Part shown: in pieces, positions 14,205 through 22,844 of the stretch
How the letters are laid out: each line of letters starts with the position of its first letter
How positions within the stretch are numbered: the stretch's first letter is position 1
Origin: an uncultured Myxococcales bacterium
GTDB lineage: Bacteria > Myxococcota_A > UBA9042 > DTJE01
Direction of reading: 5' to 3'
Assembly (NCBI GenBank): GCA_937975765.1
Contig: CALJUR010000052.1
Coordinates: 1-30,396 of the forward strand
DNA length: 30,396 nucleotides
Notes under the pieces: model-generated
What the model was told of the DNA's origin: nothing
Database searches by the model: none
The model's input: the letters and a program-made list of their open reading frames with translations, nothing else
Program-made: the position numbers and the translations under genes

Positions 14205-16308
14205 ACTTGCCCCACTTCCCCCGGAAACTGTGCTTTGCGGCCAGCGAGACATCACCGGTGTTGAGGTTCCACGTCATCTCAGTGCCGGCCGAGGGCGATG
14301 CCCGGACCACCGCCGTCACGCCTTTGTTGCGGAAGTTGAACTCGGCGCCTGCGGACCATTCCGCGACGACGAGATCCAACCCACCCGTGATCTGTAACGT
14401 CGCATTCGTGTCGATCTGAGCGCAGATCTGCAGCAGGACCGGCGGAAAGCAGAACTCGAACCCAAGCGCCAGCAGCGGGGGGCTGGACTTGCAGCACTGG
14501 TCACTGGGGGTACAGATGCCGGTGAAACAGCCCAGGCCCGCCGGACACGCGGGGAGGCATTCATCGACGTCGTCGAACCACAACCCCGTGCAGGCGCAGC
14601 AGGCACCGGTCACGGGCGTCGCTTGGCCAGGCTTCCCGTCGGCCAGCGGCAACGGGTGGTTCGACGGAATTCGGTCCAGGAACCATTCCGCGTCGGCGGT
14701 TCGGCCGTTTGCTCTCGAGTACGTGTAGCCGTCCCACGCATCGACCGGATTGTCGTCACGGCCGTCCTCGACGGCACGGCGCTTGGCATCGATCGCGCGG
14801 TCGATGTCTCCGGTCCGGTCGAAGTACGAAGCCAGGTTGTCCAGAGTGAACGTGTCGCAGGGATCCAGTACGTACGCGCAGTCCAGGATTGCGCCGGCAA
14901 CTGCCAACGCGTCCAGTTCGAACAGGCACAGGGCCGCGGCGTCCAAAACACCGGGATCGTGGCTACCTTCGTCGATCGCCGTCAGGGTCGCCCAGCAGTA
15001 CGGCAGGACACTGTCTGCCAGCAGGGCGGCAAGCGCGATGCCAGCCAGCATCTCCTGCGGATCAGGCTCGTCCTCCTGGTTCCGGTATCCGGACACCACG
15101 TCCGCAGCCGTCTCAAGCGCCTTCTGCGGCGACTGAGCAATCACATCCTCCAGGAACGGGGCCACCAGCGACGCCAAGTCGTCCGAGGAGCACGCGAGGG
15201 GCTTGCCGGTCGCAAAACCGGTGGTCGCAGTGGGCGGGGCGCAGCGGGTGCGCTGGCACACGCAGTCGTCGAATTCCTCGCAGGTTGCGAATTTGGCGCA
15301 GTCGTCGATTCCTGGGTCGTCTCGGCAGGTGTCGCTGCAGGAGTGGTCCAGGCATGTTGTGTCGCATTCGGTCGCTCGGCTGCAGAAGACGTCGCAGCCG
15401 GTCTCCAGTGGCGCCCCACCCCGAACACAACGGAAACCGACATCCCAGTTGGCGCTGCCCTCGGCGGAGAGGTCCTGTCGGAAGCTGGCCCGCACCATTC
15501 GAGGTCCGGTAGCCCAACTGCCACCTCGCATCACCCGCCGTTCTCCGGTCGCCGGCCCGGCGGGGTCGATCGGAGGCACTTCGCGGTACGAATCAGGGGC
15601 GTACCAGTCGTGAACCCATTCGTAGAGGCCCCCCAGCATGTCGTAGAGGCCGAACGCGTTCGGCTGCAACTGGCCGACTGGATAGCCACCCCGGTCGGCG
15701 ATCTCGGCCACGTCCGGGCTTAAGCTGAAGTGGGCCACCTGCTGCAAGCACGCCGGGTCATCGCCGCAATAATAGCGAGTCGTCGTCCCCCCGCGGGCTG
15801 CATACTCCCACTCGGCCTCGGTCGGCAGACGCCCTCCGACGCGCCGGCAGAACTCGTCAGCCTGGAACCAGGTGAGTCCGTAGGCAGGGCAGTCGTTGGT
15901 GCAGCCCCGTGCATCCCAGTACCAACTGAGTTCGTATTGCCCCATGACCGTTTCGTACTCGATCTGGGTAGTTTCTGTCGCAGCGATCGAGAAGCCGGAG
16001 ATCGAGACGTCGTGCGTGATCTCGTCGTCCCAGCAGTCGTCGTCCCCAGGAGAGCACCCCATTCGGAAGACCCCACCCGGGATCGACACCCAGCGAAGGT
16101 CCGGCAAATCTGCATCGCTGCCCGGATCGCCGGTCGAACCCATCTCGGCCGCTGTGTCCGGCATTGCCAGGTCTCGCGGCGAGCCATCCGGTAGCCCGGT
16201 ATCGTTGGCCACGTCCGGCCACGGCCCCTGGCCGGACCCGCCACACGCCCACAGAAAGGCCGCCAGCCAGACACCGCCCATCGAGAACCGGTATCCTGTA
16301 CAATGCAT
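14146..16308 (-). CDS. FGE-sulfatase-domain lipoprotein with Cys-rich and TPR-like regions
   Basis: This 720-residue lipoprotein has a signal sequence with Cys22 (LWAC) and an Asp-rich tether. A formylglycine-generating-enzyme-type domain spans about 71-298 (IPGGVFRMGC, LTWFQADEFCRRVGGRLPTE, AEWEYAARGG, YEWVHDWYAPDSY, RVMRGGSW, VGFRCVR). A Cys-rich segment (about 300-350), helical repeats with a TPR-like unit (ASYFDRTGDIDRAIDAKRRA) and a Cys-rich/beta-rich C-terminus follow. Many such lipoproteins in Myxococcota-like bacteria use the FGE fold for binding or unknown chemistry; the active-site Cys pair of true sulfatase-activating enzymes is not clearly present. The ATG at 16308 follows AGGAGGGGGGA and is preferred over an upstream in-frame start. 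The gene ends exactly at the edge of the phage-like segment, so its C-terminus may be trimmed. Confidence 0.82.
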   Translation of the reverse strand: MHCTGYRFSMGGVWLAAFLWACGGSGQGPWPDVANDTGLPDGSPRDLAMPDTAAEMGSTGDPGSDADLPDLRWVSIPGGVFRMGCSPGDDDCWDDEITHDVSISGFSIAATETTQIEYETVMGQYELSWYWDARGCTNDCPAYGLTWFQADEFCRRVGGRLPTEAEWEYAARGGTTTRYYCGDDPACLQQVAHFSLSPDVAEIADRGGYPVGQLQPNAFGLYDMLGGLYEWVHDWYAPDSYREVPPIDPAGPATGERRVMRGGSWATGPRMVRASFRQDLSAEGSANWDVGFRCVRGGAPLETGCDVFCSRATECDTTCLDHSCSDTCRDDPGIDDCAKFATCEEFDDCVCQRTRCAPPTATTGFATGKPLACSSDDLASLVAPFLEDVIAQSPQKALETAADVVSGYRNQEDEPDPQEMLAGIALAALLADSVLPYCWATLTAIDEGSHDPGVLDAAALCLFELDALAVAGAILDCAYVLDPCDTFTLDNLASYFDRTGDIDRAIDAKRRAVEDGRDDNPVDAWDGYTYSRANGRTADAEWFLDRIPSNHPLPLADGKPGQATPVTGACCACTGLWFDDVDECLPACPAGLGCFTGICTPSDQCCKSSPPLLALGFEFCFPPVLLQICAQIDTNATLQITGGLDLVVAEWSAGAEFNFRNKGVTAVVRASPSAGTEMTWNLNTGDVSLAAKHSFRGKWGKFSISAALSTPAVANLARCL

Positions 16309-16820
16309 TCCCCCCTCCTGCTGCTGTCGAGCCTCCCCGAGCATGCGAGGATGGCCCCGGGTTCACGGACACCAGTCACGCCCGTCGAGCCCCCGGGGAA
16401 AAACGGCGTCAAGCCCCGAAGAGCCTGAGAACCGGGGGCAATCAGGGGTATCGATCGTGCCAATGATAATCTCGGATATGGATTCCTCGTCGCAGAAGAT
16501 CTCGTCGATGGTGAAACGGCGGCAGCAGCCTGGTCTATCGTGTTGCCGTGCTTGCCCCGGCTCTTCGTTTCGGATCCGGGTGGCCGGATCCTTTCGGCAG
16601 GATGCTGGGGCGGCAAGATCCGCTTCCTGAAATCCGTCAGCAGACGGGCCCTGAAGGTGCTCGATGCCGCGGGCCAACTCGGGGTCGAGAACGGACCGTG
16701 AAGCGGTGGCTGGCGCGCGGGTGGGTCGTCAACGGGCCCGACGGGCATTTTTCTCTCCGATCCAGGCTGGCCCATGTCCTGGCAACCCGGTCCCCAACCG
16801 AGGCGAGGTCTCTTCGCAAG
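16309..16820. other. 512-base stretch without a clear gene
   Basis: The stretch lies between two minus-strand genes. A minus-strand frame (16363-16677, 104 codons, containing FTIDEIFCDEESISEIII) reads partly like protein. It has mixed codon use and no ribosome site, so it is not called. A GC-rich stem followed by ATTTTT at about 16745 faces the plus strand, where no gene ends. No convincing promoter for the FGE lipoprotein was found. Confidence 0.5.
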
Positions 16821-18998
16821 TCACTGGCGCCCACGCGGCCAAAGACGAACCGACTGCGCCCGAGGACGGTCCCCACTCGCGCCGATTCCCTCGATGCACA
16901 GGTACCACAGCCCATGCTCCCCGCCGTAGACGATATGCAGGCGGCCCTTGGCATCAATGACTACCCGGCCCATCACGCCCATGTTTCCCGCGTCGTCGAC
17001 GATGGATGTATTCCACCTGCCGTTGCGACGGACGGCCAGTTTCAACAAGCCGTGATCGCGGTCGTAATGGGTGATGGCCACAGACTTCCCAGGCCCCGTT
17101 GCGATCCAGGCGCTTTCTCCGATGCGGGACCCCGCCTCGACGTCCTCCATCTGCCAGCCTCCAGCACCGCGGGTCGCGTACCGGAGGGTCGAGGAAGGTC
17201 CTTTCGAAACAACTCGGAAGGCAACGTGCGGGACGCCCCGTTCGTCGAGGGCGATCGATGCATACTCGGATTCGCCTTCCCCCGATGCAATCGGCTCGTC
17301 GCGCCACGAACCGGGTTCCCCTGTGACGTAGCCAAGGGCCCAGGTGCCGGACGCCCCGACCCGCGCCTTGCGGGAATGGACGATGTGAGCCAGGTCCTCT
17401 CGGTCCAGAGCCAGCGCGATGAAACCGGATAGACCCTTCTCCCCCGGAACGTCCGAGACATCCCAGCCACCCCTGCCCCGGACCGCGTACTTCAACTGGC
17501 CACCCCGCGAGTCCTGGTAGGCGATGTGGGCGCGGCCTCGTGAATCGAGGGCCAGGGCCGCATACCAGCCCACGGATCCCGCGCTGTCCACAACCTCCAG
17601 TGCCCATTGGCCATCGCGCCACAGGGCGTAGCGGAGGTCACCTTTGTGTTTGTCGAAGTGCACGACGTGCAGGGTGCCGTCCCGGCCCACGGCCAGCGAC
17701 GCGAAGCTTCCCGAGCCCGGCGCCGCGTCGACCACCTCGCGGACCCAGGCGCCGCCTGCGTCAAGGCGAGCGAGACAGAGTCGGCTCGCGTCTCCGAGAC
17801 GATGCGCATACGCCACGACGGGGTTGCCCGCCTTGTCCAGTGCCAGACTCTTGTCTAGAGAGGTGATCCCGCCCGGATCGACCTCGATCGACCGCCAGGC
17901 GCCCGTCGTGCCGGTCGCGTATCGCAAGCCGCCAAAGAGCTCGCTATGGACGACATGCGCGCGCCCATGGGCATCCAGGGCAATCGCGGCACGGCGACCA
18001 GATTCCCGCCGGTCGTCGGCGGTCGAAAGGATCCATCGCCCGTCTCGCTGTTCCGCGAACTTCAGCATCCGGCTGTCTTCATCGAAGAAGGCGATGCGAC
18101 CGACGCCGGCAGCATCGACCGCCAGGGCTGTCTGATCGGCAATCGTCCGGTCCGCGACGACGGACTCGACAACGAATCCCTCGCGACCACCGCGGGCGTA
18201 CCGCAGCCCGCTCCGCCACTCGCCATTGACGAATCCCGCCTCGATGTATGCGATATGCACGGTGCCGTCGCCCGCCACCCGGATGGACGACCCCTTGCCC
18301 GCGTTCCTATCAGAATCCAGGCGGATCACGTGCCATTCGCCGGACGCGTTTGTCGCGTACACCAGATCCTCGTTGGTTGCGTCGAAACAACTGATGTGAG
18401 CCGCTCCTCCAGCATCGACGGCGATGGCGCTTTCCGCCCCGACGTCCCCGTCGGCCGGGACGATATGGGTGGACCAGCGCCCGTCGGTCAGGACCGAGTA
18501 CCGCAGGCACCGAGCCACCGGGTCGTAATGGCTGACGTGCATGCGATTGCGGCCGTCCACGACGATGGCCGGGCTTCCACCGATCGGTCCCGCGTCGGCG
18601 ACCTCGCTGTCGCGCCACGTCCCGTCGACATTGGTGAGGTAGTGCAAAGCTTGCCGCCCCATGTGGCGACAGGCAACGTGAAGTCCCCCCTTGGCATCCA
18701 TTGCCAACGCCGGTGCCGCGCAGGACCGATCAATCGGCGCCACCGCCACGTTCCCTTTCCGAAGCGTGTAGAGCACGAGCCCGCGTCCTCGGTCGGCAAC
18801 CATCGCGACCGTACCGTCGGGCAGGATCGCTATGCCCGTGCCCTTGGACCCGGGCGTGCCCCCATCAATCCATTCGGGAATCGCCGATAGGCGGCCGGCC
18901 GGCTTCCCGGTTGGTGGGGCCGCACGACCGGACGGGGAGCCACCCAGGATCGCAATCGTCAGGGCCACGATTGCGAAGATGCGCCCAGTTCCATTCAT
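16821..18998 (-). CDS. Exported 14-repeat beta-propeller protein
   Basis: This 725-residue protein has a signal peptide (hydrophobic 7-20, cleavage near GRA). From about residue 50 to the end it consists of about 14 repeats of 45-52 residues. Each repeat has the pattern (A/S)xALAxDxxGxxHIxYxD, then LxYAxxxxGxW, then a VxD segment. Clear examples are SAIAVDAGGAAHISCFD, AALALDSRGRAHIAYQD and ASIALDERGVPHVAF. Fourteen blades would make two seven-bladed propellers; no catalytic motif stands out, so it is probably a binding or scaffold protein in the periplasm or outside. The ATG at 18998 is preceded by AAGGAGG. That site directly follows the stop of the 77-residue gene upstream, so the two are co-transcribed. 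Confidence 0.85.
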   Translation of the reverse strand: MNGTGRIFAIVALTIAILGGSPSGRAAPPTGKPAGRLSAIPEWIDGGTPGSKGTGIAILPDGTVAMVADRGRGLVLYTLRKGNVAVAPIDRSCAAPALAMDAKGGLHVACRHMGRQALHYLTNVDGTWRDSEVADAGPIGGSPAIVVDGRNRMHVSHYDPVARCLRYSVLTDGRWSTHIVPADGDVGAESAIAVDAGGAAHISCFDATNEDLVYATNASGEWHVIRLDSDRNAGKGSSIRVAGDGTVHIAYIEAGFVNGEWRSGLRYARGGREGFVVESVVADRTIADQTALAVDAAGVGRIAFFDEDSRMLKFAEQRDGRWILSTADDRRESGRRAAIALDAHGRAHVVHSELFGGLRYATGTTGAWRSIEVDPGGITSLDKSLALDKAGNPVVAYAHRLGDASRLCLARLDAGGAWVREVVDAAPGSGSFASLAVGRDGTLHVVHFDKHKGDLRYALWRDGQWALEVVDSAGSVGWYAALALDSRGRAHIAYQDSRGGQLKYAVRGRGGWDVSDVPGEKGLSGFIALALDREDLAHIVHSRKARVGASGTWALGYVTGEPGSWRDEPIASGEGESEYASIALDERGVPHVAFRVVSKGPSSTLRYATRGAGGWQMEDVEAGSRIGESAWIATGPGKSVAITHYDRDHGLLKLAVRRNGRWNTSIVDDAGNMGVMGRVVIDAKGRLHIVYGGEHGLWYLCIEGIGASGDRPRAQSVRLWPRGRQ

Positions 18999-19012
18999 CG
19001 GGATTGCCTCCT

Positions 19013-19246
19013 TCATCCGTCGCTCCGGATGTCGGGCGCGTCCGCGCCATCGCAGGCAAGAAACCGGTCCTCGACCCGGAACCGGTCGTCACCGCCATGC
19101 AGATCGTCGAGCGGCAGGCCGACCGGCACCCGTCCGGGACCACGGCGATGCGCTCCGACCGTCATTCCGCCGACCACCGGGTTCCTGACGGCTTCCCGGA
19201 CCACCTTGCAGGCCACATCCAACCGGTACAGGCCATCCGGCACCAT
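19013..19246 (-). CDS. Small hypothetical protein co-transcribed with the propeller gene
   Basis: This is a 77-residue frame (MVPDGLYRLDVACKVV to the stop at 19013). The ATG at 19246 has GAGGAAG upstream, and the TGA sits immediately before the AAGGAGG of the propeller gene, 14 bases before its start. It is rich in Asp, Gly and Arg with two Cys, and has no signal peptide or transmembrane segment. No family is recognised. The spacing and ribosome site argue that it is a real gene. An alternative upstream ATG at 19276 has a poorer ribosome site. Confidence 0.55.
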   Translation of the reverse strand: MVPDGLYRLDVACKVVREAVRNPVVGGMTVGAHRRGPGRVPVGLPLDDLHGGDDRFRVEDRFLACDGADAPDIRSDG

Positions 19247-19317
19247 CGCACTTCTTCCTCGCCAAGCCAAAGGCATATCACCTGACTCGGGTCGAGGGAC
19301 GAATCGGTCGCAGCCTA

Positions 19318-19334
19318 CGGCAGCATGTCTGCCG
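19318..19334. other. Small hairpin between the GDYXXLXY gene and the 77-codon gene
   Basis: CGGCAG and CTGCCG form a 6-base stem with a 5-base loop, downstream of the GDYXXLXY gene. No T-run follows on the minus strand, so any terminator role would be weak or Rho-assisted. Confidence 0.25.
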
Positions 19335-19348
19335 GCGCGACCCCGGAC

Positions 19349-19864
19349 TCAGTCTCCGACGATCTCGGCCCCCGCTCGCAGGCGCAGGACCGCAGCACTG
19401 CCATTCCTTCGTACCTTGAGATCCACCAGGGCGCTGCCCCCGGATTCACGCATTGCCTCAACCACCGCATCCCGGCGGGTCTCGGGCAGGAAGATCCGGC
19501 CCGGTCCTTTCAGGATCAGCCTCTGGTTGCGCCACACGGCACGGATGGATGCGCGATCGGGATCGCCGCACACGGGATCTCGAACCACCGTGTCGAACGT
19601 CCAGGCCGGCGTGTCGCGCCGGACGACGACGAACACCCGTTCCCCTTCCCGGAGTTCCTTCGGCGCCTTTGCCGATTCGGGCCGCTCGACCTCGTATTGC
19701 AATTGGAGGTGATGGCCCGAGAGAATCTCGAACGGGTCCGTCGGCCGCGTCCTCAGCGTGATCTCGACGCCCAGCAGGCGAGTCGCGACGTTTCCGACGG
19801 GCAGCGCGGCCAGCAGGGCAAACTGCGCGGCGACGACCAGCAGCAGTGGCGACCACCTACGCAT
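19349..19864 (-). CDS. GDYXXLXY-family membrane-anchored protein
   Basis: This 171-residue protein has one N-terminal membrane helix (about 6-23). An outer domain follows with the arrangement LGVEITLRTRPTDPFEIL then GHHLQLQY at 50-57. That matches the GDYXXLXY signature, with the DY of the name replaced by HH. Members are nearly always encoded after a DUF2157 membrane protein, as here: its ATG at 19864 overlaps the last 8 bases of the DUF2157 gene, with GGAGGCG as ribosome site. The pair probably forms a membrane complex; the function of the family is unknown. The altered motif is the only oddity. Confidence 0.8.
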   Translation of the reverse strand: MRRWSPLLLVVAAQFALLAALPVGNVATRLLGVEITLRTRPTDPFEILSGHHLQLQYEVERPESAKAPKELREGERVFVVVRRDTPAWTFDTVVRDPVCGDPDRASIRAVWRNQRLILKGPGRIFLPETRRDAVVEAMRESGGSALVDLKVRRNGSAAVLRLRAGAEIVGD

Positions 19865-21176
19865 GGTCGCCTCCGTCGTTCCGGATCCGGCGCTCGAACA
19901 TCCGGCCCAGCAGGATGACCGAGATGCCGCACGCGATGAAAACGCCCCCCTTGACCAGGAGTCCGGTGTCGAATTCCAGGAACCGGGACACGATCAACGC
20001 AACCGCCAGGATCATTCCCATCCAGAAAAGCGCACGGCGTCCATCTCTTGCCCCCGATCGCAAGGCCTCCACCGCCAGAATTAGCAAGGCTGCATTCGCG
20101 GTCACGAAGGCCCGCGCTTGCGGGGGGTCTCCCCAGGTCGTCATCGCAAGCAGGACCACGGCCCCGGCGATCAGGGCCCATGACCAGGACGGGGCCGATG
20201 GGCGGGCCGTCCCGGACAGGAACGAGGCGACCCACAGGACGGCACCGCCCAGCACGGCGGGACCGATCAGGAACCCGAAGAACGCGACGTGATCCATCGC
20301 GGCCCATCCCGGCCACCAGACTGCCTCCGCTTCCAAGCGGAACGTCAGCGGGAAGGCGCCCGAAACGAACGCCGCTACGCCGGCACCGCGAAACCAGCGT
20401 CCAAGTCCCCGGAGACGGGTCGGGTCGGGAAGGCGCGTGCCGGCGATGACAAGCAGGATCGAGACGGCCAGGGCCCCAGGCATCACGCCGGTCTCCTGGT
20501 TGCCGCCGAACGCCACGCCCGCCGCAGTCGCAAAAGTACCGCCGGCCGTCAGCAGTGCCAGTCCCGCCACCAGGGACGAGCGGAGATGCCAGGCCAACGG
20601 GCCGAACAGCAAGGCGATGGCCCAGGGAATCGCGGAATACCCGGTCGTGACCCGCTCGATGGCGGCGAATCCCCAGACCGCGGCGAGCGCGACAGCCAGC
20701 AACGCGGTGGGGAGACTGCGGTATGCCCATGCGGCAACCAGCGAGCCCCCGGCCCAGATGCCGAGCACGTCGTACCAGGGGGTATCCATGTGGAAAATCT
20801 GGACGATCAGGCCGACCGTCCCACCGAAGAGCACCGACGCCAGGACCAGAAGCCCGTGTCCCAGGCGGGTCCGTGGTTCGAATCGCCAAAGTCGGTATCC
20901 TACGGTGTGCACGAGAGCCAGGCCGGTGCCCATCAGGGCCACTTTCCATCCCGCAGACAGGGTCTCCCAGTTCCACGCGACCAGCGAGAGGACCCCGCCT
21001 CCGATCATCAGGGCGCCCAGAACGTACAGGGCCGTCAGGACCGACGGCCCGCGGCGGTCCGTGGTGGGGTATCGCTGGAGCAGGCGTTCCGCCGCGTTCC
21101 CGGGGATCAAGCCCTCCTCGACCCAGCTGGGCAGTTCGTGGTGCAGGCGCTCGGCAAAGGATCGATCGGCATCCAC
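19857..21176 (-). CDS. DUF2157 polytopic membrane protein
   Basis: This 439-residue protein has a short cytoplasmic helical N-terminus (LPSWVEEGLIPGNAAERLLQ) and then about 12 hydrophobic segments. Examples are VLTALYVLGALMIGGGVLSL and segments near GTVGLIVQIFH. The N-terminal helix and the first membrane hairpin with WNWETL are typical of DUF2157, a family of unknown function. The GTG at 21176 follows AGAGAGG. It overlaps the next gene, as is usual for DUF2157/GDYXXLXY pairs. It diverges from the exported protein gene at 21370, with a 193-base shared upstream region. Confidence 0.85.
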   Translation of the reverse strand: MDADRSFAERLHHELPSWVEEGLIPGNAAERLLQRYPTTDRRGPSVLTALYVLGALMIGGGVLSLVAWNWETLSAGWKVALMGTGLALVHTVGYRLWRFEPRTRLGHGLLVLASVLFGGTVGLIVQIFHMDTPWYDVLGIWAGGSLVAAWAYRSLPTALLAVALAAVWGFAAIERVTTGYSAIPWAIALLFGPLAWHLRSSLVAGLALLTAGGTFATAAGVAFGGNQETGVMPGALAVSILLVIAGTRLPDPTRLRGLGRWFRGAGVAAFVSGAFPLTFRLEAEAVWWPGWAAMDHVAFFGFLIGPAVLGGAVLWVASFLSGTARPSAPSWSWALIAGAVVLLAMTTWGDPPQARAFVTANAALLILAVEALRSGARDGRRALFWMGMILAVALIVSRFLEFDTGLLVKGGVFIACGISVILLGRMFERRIRNDGGDHA

Positions 21177-21295
21177 CCTTGCCTCTCTGAGATCGGACTG
21201 GATGGATCATCGGCGGTGCAGTCCGGGGGTGTCAAGGGTTTCTACAGGGCTTGCCTCACCCGTGATTCCCGTTGCGGTCGCATTCATTGACGGCA

Positions 21296-21315
21296 GGATT
21301 GCTTCCGTGCAATCC
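21296..21315. repeat. Inverted repeat in the divergent upstream region
   Basis: GGATTGC (21296-21302) and GCAATCC (21309-21315) are perfect 7-base arms around a 6-base spacer, between the divergent genes at 21176 and 21370. A TTGACG hexamer lies at 21287-21292. An operator is possible, but no good -10 is visible. Confidence 0.3.
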
Positions 21316-21369
21316 TCGGCCATCCGGCGTTCCCTCTTTCCTTCAAGCCTGATTTCGGGGAGCTTGTCC

Positions 21370-22668
21370 ATGTCCGGAAGAGAGCGCGCTTTCAGATTGA
21401 TGCGGTTCGCTTCGCTTCACGTGTTCCTTGGTATCCTCCTGTTCACGATGCCGCTTCAGGCCCAGGACGCGCCCGACCCCGCGGTCCTGAAGATCCTCCA
21501 CGAGGCCATCGACGGCAGGCTCTCCCGGCGTGTGAAGTCGATCCTGGCCGACCACCCGGATCTGCTGTTCGACCGGCGGGCCTGCGACATCTGGGTTCGC
21601 GCCGTGGGCCGGCAGTCCGCCGGGAACTGCGACGACGCGACCCTGGTGGTCATCCTGGAGGCATTCGTCACAAAGCGCGGGTTTCTGTGCGGGAACCTTG
21701 CGGAGGCCTTGGACGCGGGATGCACCGAGGCCATGAAGGTCATCCTCGCCAACGCGAAACCATCCCAGGTGCTCGATCTCAAGTTCGGTCCCGCCGTGCG
21801 TGCGACGCTCTCGCCTGATGCGGTCCAGGCCCTCATCGACTCGGCGGGGATGCTCGGGGAGGCCTTCGCGGGCCTCTGCGCCAAGGACGGTCCGAAGTCC
21901 ACCGCCTGCCAGAGGGTGGCTGGCCTGAAGGAGCGCCAGGAGGCCTTTCTCCGGAGGGTCGTGTCCGACATCGAGCCCGCGTCCCTGAAGGCCGTGGTTG
22001 ATGCCAACCGGACGATCTTCGACAGGCACCGGTGCGCCCTGGCCCGTGACCTGATCAAGGACCGCCTGAATCGTCACGACGCGTGCCAGTCCGCCGACCT
22101 CAGGCTGTCGATCCTGGGAACGGACGCGACCTGGACATGCTCGATGGTCGAGCCACTGGAGCGGATGATCCTGCACCTGTGCCCGCGGGGACTGGAGTCG
22201 CTGGTCGCCCGGGTAGCCCCGGAGGAACTGGCGAAGGCGAGCGAGGCGTTCAATCGGGACGGACGCTTCACGACCGGGACGCTGACGATGCCCGCGTACC
22301 ACGCGATCCTGGAGGTCGGGCGAATCCTCGAGGACGCCAACCGGAAAGCCTGCAGCGGGAAGAGGCGGGATGCACCGCCCTGCCAGGCAGCAGGTCGGGT
22401 CAAGGGTGAGGTCGCCAAGGTGGAAGCGGCAAGAGAGAAGCAGGAAAGCCCCGAGACCATCCGGAGGGACGCGTGCGACATCCTGGCCGCCATGGCCATG
22501 GATCGCAAGGTAATCGAGACCCATCGAGACGCGATCGACTGGGTGCACCTGTTCCTGCGGCATCGTTCCGAGATGGCACTGGGGACCTGGGAGGCACGCC
22601 TGGCGGCGCTGAAGACGAATTATCGCAAGAGGACAGGCCAGGACCTCGACACGGCCTCGTGCAGGTAG
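21370..22668 (+). CDS. Exported alpha-helical protein of unknown function
   Basis: This 432-residue protein has an N-terminal signal peptide (after MSGRERAFRLM; cleavage near LQAQ). The rest is a mostly helical, Cys-containing body. Segments such as FLCGNLAEALDAGCTEAMKVILANA and LFDRRACDIWVRAVG look like degenerate ankyrin- or TPR-like helical repeats, but no repeat family can be claimed. About 14 Cys suggest disulfides in the periplasm or outside. The ATG at 21370 follows GGGGAGC at 7 bases. A second in-frame ATG ten codons later would also give a good signal peptide. No operon partner is close. Confidence 0.7.
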   Translation: MSGRERAFRLMRFASLHVFLGILLFTMPLQAQDAPDPAVLKILHEAIDGRLSRRVKSILADHPDLLFDRRACDIWVRAVGRQSAGNCDDATLVVILEAFVTKRGFLCGNLAEALDAGCTEAMKVILANAKPSQVLDLKFGPAVRATLSPDAVQALIDSAGMLGEAFAGLCAKDGPKSTACQRVAGLKERQEAFLRRVVSDIEPASLKAVVDANRTIFDRHRCALARDLIKDRLNRHDACQSADLRLSILGTDATWTCSMVEPLERMILHLCPRGLESLVARVAPEELAKASEAFNRDGRFTTGTLTMPAYHAILEVGRILEDANRKACSGKRRDAPPCQAAGRVKGEVAKVEAAREKQESPETIRRDACDILAAMAMDRKVIETHRDAIDWVHLFLRHRSEMALGTWEARLAALKTNYRKRTGQDLDTASCR

Positions 22669-22844
22669 ATTGCCCGTGCCCCACCAGAACTCCCTGGTCA
22701 TGGTGATGGCCCTTGCATGCACCCCGGGACTTCGGTGGCAATGGGCAAGGATGGGCCATGGCCGACAAGGCCGCGGCCGCCGTTTGCCATCGGATGTAAG
22801 CATCTTCTCTTCGCCCTGAGGAGACGCTGGGGAAGGAAGCACTC

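Noticed and set aside
16363..16677. A 104-codon minus-strand gene upstream of the FGE lipoprotein
   Set aside because: Mixed codon use, no ribosome site and no recognised pattern; parts read like protein, but support is too thin.
16735..16760. Rho-independent terminator near the ATTTTT run
   Set aside because: It points to the plus strand, where no gene ends, and the stem would have almost no loop.
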